In this document: positions 1 to 7,078 of the stretch, one piece after another
Position numbering within the stretch: the first letter of the stretch is position 1
Layout of the letters: each line of letters begins with the position of its first letter
Origin: Planctomycetota bacterium
GTDB lineage: Bacteria > Planctomycetota > UBA11346
NCBI GenBank assembly: GCA_013816485.1
Contig: JACDEI010000022.1
Coordinates: 1-64,000 of the forward strand
Length of the DNA: 64,000 bases
Direction: 5' to 3'
Made by a program: the position numbers and the translations under genes
The notes under the pieces: model-generated
What the model was told of the DNA's origin: nothing
Databases searched by the model: none
Seen by the model: only the letters and a program-made list of their open reading frames with translations

Positions 1-2
1 GC

Positions 3-23
3 GGTGCCGCCGAAGGCGGCACC
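3..23. repeat. Perfect 9-bp hairpin abutting a start codon
   Basis: GGTGCCGCC (3-11) and GGCGGCACC (15-23) are exact reverse complements around a 3-nt GAA loop, and the stem ends on the base before the ATG at 24. No Shine-Dalgarno sequence is visible between them. It may be the terminator of a gene to the left of the window, a structure that limits initiation at 24, or one of the 3-nt-loop hairpins clustered at 431-693. Confidence 0.75.
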
Positions 24-431
24 ATGAGCGGCGACAAGAAGATCATCGTTCCGGGCACGGATCATCCGGGCTCGTTGCAGAAGGTCCTCGAAGTCCTGGT
101 CGACCAGCAACGCGTCGCCACCGTCATCGTGCGTCGTGGCGAACGCTTCATCATGAAGCTGGTCGAGATCCGCAAGGAAATCGTCATCGGTGAAGTCCGC
201 TGCCTGCACTGGTCGGCGGAGATGAGCCGCAAGATCTACCAGGGCTCACTCAAGAAGGGTGGCGAGTTCGGCGACGAGGGTCGCCGCGAGATCCTGCTCG
301 CCGATGCGATCGACAAGTTTGGAAAAGAGGCGCACAAGTACCGCATCTATATCCCGGTTGATGAGATCACTGCGGTCTATGAAGACCTGGATGATCGCTT
401 CGACCAGACGCCGTTTCTTCCTCTGCCCTAA
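24..431 (+). CDS. Hypothetical protein, 135 aa
   Basis: I do not recognise the family. The protein is soluble-looking and rich in charged residues, with no signal peptide, membrane segment or Cys motif. The N-terminal half looks alpha/beta (IIVPG, ATVIVRRGERF, EIVIGEV). The C-terminal half is helical and ends in an acidic stretch (YEDLDDRFDQ) before a Pro/Leu tail. The ATG at 24 directly follows a 9-bp hairpin and lacks a ribosome binding site, so initiation is uncertain. The next in-frame ATG (residue 44) would remove a third of the protein. Downstream lies a 740-bp non-coding region. Codon use matches the neighbours, which supports a real gene. Confidence 0.6.
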   Translation: MSGDKKIIVPGTDHPGSLQKVLEVLVDQQRVATVIVRRGERFIMKLVEIRKEIVIGEVRCLHWSAEMSRKIYQGSLKKGGEFGDEGRREILLADAIDKFGKEAHKYRIYIPVDEITAVYEDLDDRFDQTPFLPLP

Positions 432-693
432 GCCCGGCGGGGCCGGGCTACCGCGCTGCGCGCGGTGACGTGCTACGCACGTCAGGGCAGGTTGCTCCGG
501 GGGGATCGCTTCGCGACTCCCCCCGGTCCGCTCGGCTCCTTCGCTGCGCTCAGTCACCTCGCTCCCCCCATAACGCGAACGACGTTGGTTGTGCTTCGTG
601 GGCGGGATCACCGCTCCGCTCCACTCCACTCCACGCCCGCGCGATCGCTGCGCGATCGGCCGTGCTGCGCACGGCTGGCCGGCGATGCCGGCC
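431..693. repeat. Array of seven short perfect hairpins
   Basis: Directly after the stop codon come 431-449 (7-bp stem AGCCCGG), 451-465 (5-bp stem), 467-483 (GACGTGC, loop TAC), 497-526 (9-bp stem CCGGGGGGA), 642-658 (CGATCGC, loop TGC), 660-674 (CCGTGC, loop TGC) and 677-693 (GGCCGGC, loop GAT). None is followed by a T-tract. The stretch 527-641 between the two groups has C-rich text but no clear hairpin. Open frames cross the region but have no ribosome binding site and no recognisable protein, so I treat it as structured non-coding DNA. Confidence 0.7.
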
Positions 694-712
694 CGTGGTC
701 TTCACTCCTCCC

Positions 713-951
713 TGGGACCGTGGGCCACTGGCCAATGCTCGAAAGCTAACGAAATCAGAAGGCAAGAAATCTAGCCACAGAGCCCACAGAGAGCACAGAG
801 AGCACAGAGGAGAAGAACAATGCCTTCCTCTGTGCTCTCTGTGGGCTCTGTGGCTAGGTTTTTTCTTGCCGTCGAGTCTTCATCTTCGCTTTCCTGCATT
901 GGCCGCTGGCCCGCAAGAGGACGAACTGCCAGCCAGTGGCCCACGGTCCCA
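713..951. repeat. Composite long inverted repeat with 9-bp tandem arms
   Basis: The outer arms 713-731 and 933-951 are exact reverse complements (TGGGACCGTGGGCCACTGG). Moving inwards, the CCAATGC-xx-GAAAGC text at 732-746 pairs imperfectly with about 885-902, and GGCAAGAAA at 761-769 pairs with 862-870. The core arm has four units of CACAGAGnn at 776-810. It faces three units of CTCTGTGnn at 828-852, flanked by CTAGC/GCTAG. The whole 239-bp block is one imperfect palindrome. 952-1159 holds nothing I can name. It contains the 13-mer AAAGCTAACGAAA (742-754), which is also found at 14953-14965 and 15014-15026. Confidence 0.85.
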
Positions 952-1168
952 TGTGCAGACGCACGCCGTGCTGTGGAACGTTGCGATCAGCCCCATCCGA
1001 CTTGGTGCGATCAAACATCCTGGTATCACCGTCATCCCACCCACCGACAGCATCCCGCGGCACGGCGCAGTCCCCACGCGGCCGTGATCCAGGGTTGCCT
1101 CCCCACTGATCCGTGTGCATGGTGGGGCTGCAGTATCCGGAAAAAACCCACCCGGACCTGGAGGCTTC

Positions 1169-2545
1169 ATGACTGATCCTGTCCGCACCATCGACGATCT
1201 GCTCGACCGATGTAACCGCTCCACCCTGCCGCGTATTGCTATGGTCTCGACCCACGGCTACGTGGCGGCCCAACCGCCGCTCGGCAAAGCCGACACCGGC
1301 GGTCAGGTCGTCTACGTGTTGGAGTTGGCCAAAAAACTGGCGGACATGGGTTATGAGGTCGACATCTGGACCCGGCGGTTCGAGGACCAGCCCGAGGTCG
1401 ATGTGATGACCGAGCGCGTGCGCGTGCTGCGTGTGCCGTGCGGGGGCAAGGACTTCATCCCCAAGGAGTATATTCACCGTTCACTGAAGGAGTGGGCACG
1501 CAAGGTGCTGGCCACCATCCGCAAACACGATGTATCCTATGTCTTCATCAATTCGCACTACTGGGACGCTGGGTATGCCAGTCAACTGCTTGCCGAGCCG
1601 CTCGCCACGCCGCACGTCCACACGCCGCACTCGCTCGGCCAGTGGAAACAGAAGCAGATGCGCGACGACTACCCAGGACATGACGACGAGTTCGAGAAGC
1701 AGTACAACTTCAAGGAGCGCATCCACCACGAAACGCTCATCTACAGCGAGAGCGATCTGGTGATCGCCACTACGCCGATCCAGACCGATCTGCTGGTGAA
1801 GGATTACGGCTTGCCACGTGACCGCGTGCGCATGATCCCACCCGGCTACGACGACAACCGTTTCTACCCGGTGTCCACCGCGACGCGTCAAGTCGCACGC
1901 GAACGGCTCGGCTTCAAGGGGCCGACGGTGCTGGCGCTCGGTCGCCTTGCCCGCAACAAAGGCTACGACTTGCTGATCCGCGCCTTTGCAGTGGTGGCCA
2001 AACGCATACCGGAAGCACGCCTACGCATCGCTGCTGGTGGCGAGCAGCTTGGCGAGTTCGAACAGAAGCTCATGAACGAACTCACCGCACTGGTGGACGA
2101 GATGGGATTGCGTGAAAACGTGGTATTCGACCACTTCATCCCCGACGCCGATCTGCCGGATTGGTATCGCGCCGCCGACTGCTTCGTGCTGTGCAGCCGC
2201 TACGAACCGTTCGGCATGACCGCGGTGGAAAGTATGGCCTGCGGCACGCCGACGGTGGTGACCTGCCATGGTGGCCTGTGGCGAACGTTGGTGTTCGGCG
2301 TGCATGCGCTGGTCGCCGATCCGTTCGACGCGGAGGACCTTGGCATCACCATCACCAAGGTGCTGCGTCTGCGTGGACTCGACTATATGCTGCGCACGCG
2401 TGCGCCTCGCCGTGCGCGCGCGACCTTCACCTGGACTGGTATCGCTCAGCAGTTGCTGGGTGCGGCCGAAAACCGCGGCCTGCGCGGCCTGGAGTCGCCT
2501 GACTTTGCCGAGGGTGCAGAAGGCGCCTTCGTCGATTTCCTGTGA
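1169..2545 (+). CDS. mfpsA: GT4 glycosyltransferase, mannosylfructose-phosphate synthase-like
   Basis: A retaining GT-B glycosyltransferase that probably joins an NDP-hexose to fructose-6-phosphate. The N-terminus (STHGYVAAQPPLG, then ADTGGQVVYVLELAKKL) and the HTPHSLGQWK and IPPGYDDNRFYPV segments resemble the Agrobacterium mannosylfructose-phosphate synthase more than cyanobacterial sucrose-phosphate synthase. The C-terminal nucleotide-sugar domain has LALGRLARNKGYDLLIRAF and the E-x7-E motif EPFGMTAVESMACGTP. The ATG at 1169 follows GGAGG at 1160-1164; an upstream in-frame ATG at 1115 has no such site. At 458 aa it is a lone synthase domain, with the phosphatase supplied by the next gene. 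Sucrose-phosphate synthase activity cannot be excluded. Confidence 0.82.
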   Translation: MTDPVRTIDDLLDRCNRSTLPRIAMVSTHGYVAAQPPLGKADTGGQVVYVLELAKKLADMGYEVDIWTRRFEDQPEVDVMTERVRVLRVPCGGKDFIPKEYIHRSLKEWARKVLATIRKHDVSYVFINSHYWDAGYASQLLAEPLATPHVHTPHSLGQWKQKQMRDDYPGHDDEFEKQYNFKERIHHETLIYSESDLVIATTPIQTDLLVKDYGLPRDRVRMIPPGYDDNRFYPVSTATRQVARERLGFKGPTVLALGRLARNKGYDLLIRAFAVVAKRIPEARLRIAAGGEQLGEFEQKLMNELTALVDEMGLRENVVFDHFIPDADLPDWYRAADCFVLCSRYEPFGMTAVESMACGTPTVVTCHGGLWRTLVFGVHALVADPFDAEDLGITITKVLRLRGLDYMLRTRAPRRARATFTWTGIAQQLLGAAENRGLRGLESPDFAEGAEGAFVDFL

Positions 2546-2553
2546 GACGAGTC

Positions 2554-3348
2554 ATGCCGCAAAGACCAATCCGTCTGTTCGTCAGCGACCTTGACGGGAC
2601 ACTGTTGCCCTTCGACGGCGACCAGCCGACGGTCGACCGCTTCAGCACGTGGTGGAACGCGCTGCCGCTGAACGATCGTCCATTGCTGGTCTACAGCAGC
2701 GGCCGGCTCTACCACGACGTGCTGGAGGTGGTGCCGCAGGTGCGCCTGCCGCCGCCCGACTTTGTCATCGGCGGTGTCGGCACCAGCATCGTTGATGGCG
2801 CTGGCCGTCCGGTGGTCGGCTACCGCGAACGGTTCCGCGAAGGCTGGGACCGTTCGCTGGTACACGACGTCATGGTCGGCGTCACCGGCGTGCAGCCGCA
2901 ACCAGCGCGTTATCAGAGCCCGTTCAAATCGAGTTGGTTCCTGTACGACGCCGACGAGGCCGCCGTCGCGCGTATCCGCGTCGCACTGGCCGAGGTCGAA
3001 TTGCGGGTGCGGGTGATTTATTCCAGCCGCCGTGACCTGGATGTGCTCCCAGAGGACGCAGATAAAGGCCGCGCGGTGTCCTGGGTGGCCCATCACCTGC
3101 ACGTGTCGCCAGAACACGTGGTGGTCGCCGGCGATACCGAGAACGACCTAGCGATGTTCCAGGTCGACGGTGTGCGCGGGATCGTGGTGGCGAACGCCAC
3201 GCCCGGTCTGTTGGCCGGGGTACGTGGGCTCGGTGTCTTCCGGGCAAAAAAATTCGCCAGCGACGGCGTGATCGAAGGGCTGACCGCGTTCGGCCTGGGT
3301 ACACCCGCGACCCGCGCCGCCCGTCGCCTGATCAGGAAACCATTATGA
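2554..3348 (+). CDS. HAD-IIB sugar phosphatase (sucrose-6-P / mannosylfructose-6-P phosphatase-like)
   Basis: A 264-aa HAD phosphatase of the sucrose-phosphatase type, expected to dephosphorylate the product of the upstream synthase. All motifs are intact: DLDGT with nucleophile D12 and acid/base D14; a Ser/Thr in YSSGR; the Lys of DKGRAVSW; and GDTENDLAMF for Mg2+. A GTG at 2542 overlaps the synthase stop codon and would add four residues. I chose the ATG at 2554, with GAG upstream; either way translation is coupled. Its stop overlaps the start of the next gene (ATGA, 3345-3348). In mannosylfructose operons this position is held by mfppB. Confidence 0.8.
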   Translation: MPQRPIRLFVSDLDGTLLPFDGDQPTVDRFSTWWNALPLNDRPLLVYSSGRLYHDVLEVVPQVRLPPPDFVIGGVGTSIVDGAGRPVVGYRERFREGWDRSLVHDVMVGVTGVQPQPARYQSPFKSSWFLYDADEAAVARIRVALAEVELRVRVIYSSRRDLDVLPEDADKGRAVSWVAHHLHVSPEHVVVAGDTENDLAMFQVDGVRGIVVANATPGLLAGVRGLGVFRAKKFASDGVIEGLTAFGLGTPATRAARRLIRKPL

Positions 3349-5456
3349 GCATCCGGCTGTTCTCCACGCCACTCGATGGCTCGCTGGTTGGCAATCCGAC
3401 CGCGACCGCGGCCTTCGCGGCACGTTGGGCTGGGTTGTCATCCCGCACTCGTCCGTTGCTGTGTTACAACACCGGTCGCCTGGGCGACGACGTGTTGGCG
3501 TTGGTCAACGCGGGGACGGTGCCACGTCCCGATTTCATCATCGCTGCGGTCGGCACCGAGATCCTTGATGTCGCCGCTGGTGGACGCATTGACGGTTACG
3601 CCCGACGTTCGGCCGAGGGTTGGGATCGCGCGGCGGTGGAACTGGTGGTGGCGGCGGTCCCTGGGGTCACACGTCAACCCGACAACTTTCAGACCCCGTG
3701 GAAATCGAGTTGGTACCTGCCATCAGCGGATGAGGCGGCGATCAACGGCGTCCGCCATCAACTCGCCGAGCGCGGTCTGGCGGCAACAGTGGTGTACTCC
3801 AACAGCCGTGACCTCGACGTGGTGCCGTTCGGCACCAGCAAGGGTCGTGCGCTGGCGTGGCTTTGTTCGCACCTCGGCCTCGACCCAGGTGAGGTGCTGG
3901 TGGCCGGCGACCGCGGCAGCGACTGCAGCGTGTTCGCACTCCCAGGGGTGCGCGGCATTCTGGTGGAGAACGCCCAGCCGGAACTGATCAGCGCAACGGT
4001 TGGGCGCGAGGTGTTCCACGCCACGCGTCCGTTCGCCGAGGGTCTCAACGATGGCCTCGCACATTTCGGTGTGTTCGGTCCGGTCCAGGCTCCTGGGGCC
4101 GGTACGAGCACCGGTGATAACGAGATGCACCTGTTGCTGAGTGCCGACGCGCAGACGGCGATTAGCGACGAGGAACGTAGTCTTATCACCGAGGGTTACC
4201 GCCAAGCGCTGGTGTGCATCCGCCGCAATCTTACGCCGCGCGGCTTTTCTGCATGCAGCCTCGACGATAATGAGGTGGTCGGTACCGACGCGAACTACCG
4301 CAGCGTCTGGGGCCGCGACGCCGCCATCACCATCATGGGCACCCTGTGTACCGACCAGCCGGACATCATCGACGGTGCGCGCCGCAGCCTGGAGACGCTG
4401 TTGTCCAACACCACCAGCGATGGCCAGGTGCCCGCCAACGTGCGCATCGCCGATGGCGTGCCGGATTACAGCGGCGTTGGTGGCATCGCCGCGATCGACA
4501 GTGCGCTGTGGCTGGTGATCGCGGTGCATGGCTTCGTCCAGCATACCGGCGATCAGGAGTTCCTCGTCCGCCATCGCAGCACCTTGGTTGCGGTGATGCG
4601 TTGGCTTCAAGCGCAGGACTCCAATCGCGATGGCCTACTGGAGATCCCCGAGGCCGGTGATTGGACCGACCTGTTCGGCCGCAGCTACAACGTGCTCTAC
4701 GACGAAGTACTGTGGTACCGCGCCAAGGTCTGCTGGGGCCACCTGCTCATCCGTCTGGGACGCGACGACGAGGCCATTGCCCAACTCGGTGATTCGCAGC
4801 GCATCCGTGGCCGCATTCTCCATGTATTCTGGCCGTCGACGTCGGTGCCGGAGAGCGGCCCACTGTCGACCACCTTTGCCGATCGCCAGTTTTCGCTCGG
4901 TGATGCGCGTTACCTGCTGGCGGAGGTCTCACCCTTCAGCTTCAACTGGCGCTGTGACGTGCTCGGCAACGTGCTGGGGTTCCTCTTCCACGTGCTCGAC
5001 GTACCCAAGGCGCGCACCGCGCTCTCCTTCATGTGGGGCGTCGGTGTCAATCAGCCGTGGCCAGTGACCAACCTCTATCCCGTGGTGCAGGCCGGCGATC
5101 CCGATTGGCGTCCGTACTACACCGTCAATCTGCTCAATTTGCCGCATCATTATCACAATGGTGGTGCGTGGCCGTTCGTCGGCGGCTTGTGGGTGCGCTT
5201 CATCCATCGCCTCGGCCAGGAGAACGCCGCCGCGCACGAACTCGCACGTTTGGCGCGCTGCAACCAGCAAGGCCGCACCCACGCCTGGGAGTTCAACGAG
5301 TGGTACCACGGCACCACTGGCAGACCGATGGGCAAGGCCTTCCAGGCGTGGTCGGCGGCGACCTACCTGGCGGCCTGCCACGATCTGGGTTTCACCGGCG
5401 ACACGGCTGCGGATGCTGGCACCAATGCTCATCCCGCCGATCCACGCGCGTCATGA
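3345..5456 (+). CDS. Fusion: inactive HAD phosphatase domain + (alpha/alpha)6 glycosidase
   Basis: 703 aa. Residues 1 to about 245 are a second sucrose-phosphatase-like HAD domain, clearly a paralogue of the preceding gene. Its DxDGT box reads PLDGS, so the nucleophilic Asp is Pro9. The other motifs remain (YNTGR, SKGRALAW, GDRGSD). Residues about 260-690 are an (alpha/alpha)6-barrel glycosidase of the amylo-alpha-1,6-glucosidase / GH100-like type (YRSVWGRDAAITIMG, EIPEAGDWTDLFGR, HHYHNGGAWPFVGG, GKAFQAWSAATYL). I infer hydrolysis of the disaccharide or an alpha-glucan, with the HAD part serving as a binding or regulatory module. It overlaps both neighbours, so the genes are cotranslated. Confidence 0.8.
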   Translation: MSIRLFSTPLDGSLVGNPTATAAFAARWAGLSSRTRPLLCYNTGRLGDDVLALVNAGTVPRPDFIIAAVGTEILDVAAGGRIDGYARRSAEGWDRAAVELVVAAVPGVTRQPDNFQTPWKSSWYLPSADEAAINGVRHQLAERGLAATVVYSNSRDLDVVPFGTSKGRALAWLCSHLGLDPGEVLVAGDRGSDCSVFALPGVRGILVENAQPELISATVGREVFHATRPFAEGLNDGLAHFGVFGPVQAPGAGTSTGDNEMHLLLSADAQTAISDEERSLITEGYRQALVCIRRNLTPRGFSACSLDDNEVVGTDANYRSVWGRDAAITIMGTLCTDQPDIIDGARRSLETLLSNTTSDGQVPANVRIADGVPDYSGVGGIAAIDSALWLVIAVHGFVQHTGDQEFLVRHRSTLVAVMRWLQAQDSNRDGLLEIPEAGDWTDLFGRSYNVLYDEVLWYRAKVCWGHLLIRLGRDDEAIAQLGDSQRIRGRILHVFWPSTSVPESGPLSTTFADRQFSLGDARYLLAEVSPFSFNWRCDVLGNVLGFLFHVLDVPKARTALSFMWGVGVNQPWPVTNLYPVVQAGDPDWRPYYTVNLLNLPHHYHNGGAWPFVGGLWVRFIHRLGQENAAAHELARLARCNQQGRTHAWEFNEWYHGTTGRPMGKAFQAWSAATYLAACHDLGFTGDTAADAGTNAHPADPRAS

Positions 5457-5949
5457 AACCGCGCGTAACAAGTTCTTCACCACCATCGCCGAAGACCTGA
5501 CCGCGCCGGACGGCAACCCGTACACCTACCACTTCATCGACACCACGTGGGATGCGGTGCTGGTGGTGCCGGTGCTCGCTGATGGCCGGTTGGTGTTGGA
5601 AAAAATCTACCGCCATCCCTACCGCGCGTGGGTGCATGAATTTCCCGCTGGTGGCATCGATCATGGTGAGGATCCCTGTGCCGCCGCAGTGCGTGAGCTG
5701 GAAGAAGAGACCGGTTACCGTGCTGCCCACACGCGGCTGCTGACCGCCTTTGAGCCGGTGCCGGGTCTCTGCCGCATGCGTTTGCATGTGGTGTTGGCTG
5801 AAGGTCTGGTGCAGACCGGCACGCGCACGCATGAAGCCATGGAGCTGATTGAGGTCATCGAAGTCAGCCGCGATGAAGCGTGGGCGTTGGCGAAGCAGCC
5901 GCCGGTGAGTGGTTTCCTGCTGAATGGTTTGGGCCTGCTCGGACAGTGA
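5425..5949 (+). CDS. Nudix hydrolase, ADP-sugar/ADP-ribose pyrophosphatase type
   Basis: A 174-aa Nudix protein with a complete box at about residues 77-99: G-x5-E-x7-REL-x-EE-x-G (GGIDHGED...RELEEETGY), preceded by HEFPAGG as in ADP-ribose and NDP-sugar pyrophosphatases. A strand-rich N-terminal region (YHFIDTTWDAVLVVPV) supplies the dimer part. The family cleaves NDP-sugars to NMP and sugar-1-phosphate. Next to a nucleotide-sugar-using synthase it may limit the donor pool; this is inferred from context only. The ATG at 5425 lies inside the end of the fusion gene (32-bp overlap). An in-frame ATG at 5413 is the alternative. Confidence 0.8.
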   Translation: MLIPPIHARHETARNKFFTTIAEDLTAPDGNPYTYHFIDTTWDAVLVVPVLADGRLVLEKIYRHPYRAWVHEFPAGGIDHGEDPCAAAVRELEEETGYRAAHTRLLTAFEPVPGLCRMRLHVVLAEGLVQTGTRTHEAMELIEVIEVSRDEAWALAKQPPVSGFLLNGLGLLGQ

Positions 5950-6014
5950 AGTGGCGATCAGTCACGAACATCAGTGCATGCAAATTGTCGGCTATCGGGA
6001 ATGAGATTTATTTT

Positions 6015-6244
6015 GGTTCTTCGGCGAGGCGAGTGGGTGATACTTGGGCAAGGGCCAGAACAAAGGCAAGACAACCTGCCACAGAGGCCACAGAGGCCAC
6101 AGAGGCCACAGAGAAGAACTGGTTTTCCCATCTCAGTGGCCTCAGTGGCCTCAGTGGCCTCTGTGGCAAGCCGTCATGCCTTCCCTTTAGAGGACTGTCG
6201 GGCCGACTTGCATTTGGTTCACCCACTCATCTCGCCGAAGAACC
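6015..6244. repeat. Long inverted repeat with 9-bp tandem arms
   Basis: Outer arms GGTTCTTCGGCGAG... (6015-6040) and its complement (6219-6244) match over 26 bp with two mismatches. The inner arms are tandem: four identical GCCACAGAG units at 6078-6113, and at 6132-6167 three CTCAGTGGC units followed by one CTCTGTGGC. The three right-hand variants share the same base change, giving A.A mismatches, so the arm has been homogenised independently of its partner. The flanks of this 410-bp spacer hold an AT-rich patch (about 6243-6290) that may carry the promoter of the next gene. Confidence 0.85.
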
Positions 6245-6359
6245 TTTATTTTACTGTAAATTATCGCCCTTTTGCTAGGATCGAAATTCCAAACGGGACA
6301 TGCTCCCGTGGGCAACGGTAGGCCACCGCTGCCGTTACGCGATCCCAGGAGAACCAGCC

Positions 6360-7049
6360 ATGCCAGAGAAGACCCCATCCGAAAAACGTACGACGCGCAG
6401 CGAAAACCTCGAGGTCGCAGCGATGATCGTGCGGCGCACGCCTGGCGCCCTGGTCTATCAACGTGCTCTGCTGTGTGAAGAATCTGTGCATACGACCACT
6501 CAACTCCTCGGCGAGAAAAAACCGCCCGTATCGGCACTGCGGAAGGCATACCTGCTGGTGATGGCACAACATGCCAAGGATCGACCGCTCGATGTGTTGT
6601 TGGAGCGTCTGCGGCAGTCGATGTTGCCTCTGATTGCCGGTGGCGCCGATGTCGAGGCGGCCAAGTCCATCCAGGAATTGGTTGCCGAGGCGACGCAGGA
6701 TTTTCCGCAGTTGCACGTGGCCGCGATGGTGATCGCACCGTCCTACGGTTTCGCCTGGATCCACGGCAGGCACCGCATCTTACTGGTGCGGCAGGGCCGG
6801 GGCCAGGTGCTGATGTCGCGTGGAAAACCGTGGTGTGGACGGGTTAAATTCGCTCCAGGCGATGCTGCCATCATTCTGTCGCCGAGCGCGGTTGCCGCGG
6901 TGCCTAGTGAACTGGTGTCGTTGTTGGCGCGCACCACCCTTGGGGCCATCACCAAACGCATTGCTGAACTGGCGGTCGTCAACGAACCGCTCTCCCACCA
7001 TGCGGTGGTGGCGTTACGCATACCTGGGACAACCAAACGGACGGCGTGA
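6360..7049 (+). CDS. Hypothetical protein, possible degenerate PP2C/SpoIIE-like phosphatase domain
   Basis: 229 aa, with no signal peptide. The ATG at 6360 is preceded by AGGAG at 6348-6352. The N-terminus is basic, and about residues 60-125 are helical. The C-terminal half has a layout that recalls a PP2C core: a strand pair AAMVIAPSYGFAWIHGRHRILLVRQGRG, then FAPGDAAIILSPSAVAAVPSELVSLL. In PP2C proteins the latter region reads PGD-x-LLLCSDGL. Here the metal-binding Asp is missing, so if the relationship is real the protein is a pseudophosphatase. I am not certain of the family. It stands alone, 30 bp upstream of the convergent sulfatase stop. Confidence 0.5.
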   Translation: MPEKTPSEKRTTRSENLEVAAMIVRRTPGALVYQRALLCEESVHTTTQLLGEKKPPVSALRKAYLLVMAQHAKDRPLDVLLERLRQSMLPLIAGGADVEAAKSIQELVAEATQDFPQLHVAAMVIAPSYGFAWIHGRHRILLVRQGRGQVLMSRGKPWCGRVKFAPGDAAIILSPSAVAAVPSELVSLLARTTLGAITKRIAELAVVNEPLSHHAVVALRIPGTTKRTA

Positions 7050-7078
7050 ATAGACCGGGGCTTGGCCAGCGCGGGGGA

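Noticed and set aside
470..1087. Open frame of about 205 codons across the hairpin cluster and composite palindrome
   Set aside because: It has no ribosome binding site, its composition is dictated by repeats, and frames are open on both strands; this is the signature of high-GC non-coding DNA.
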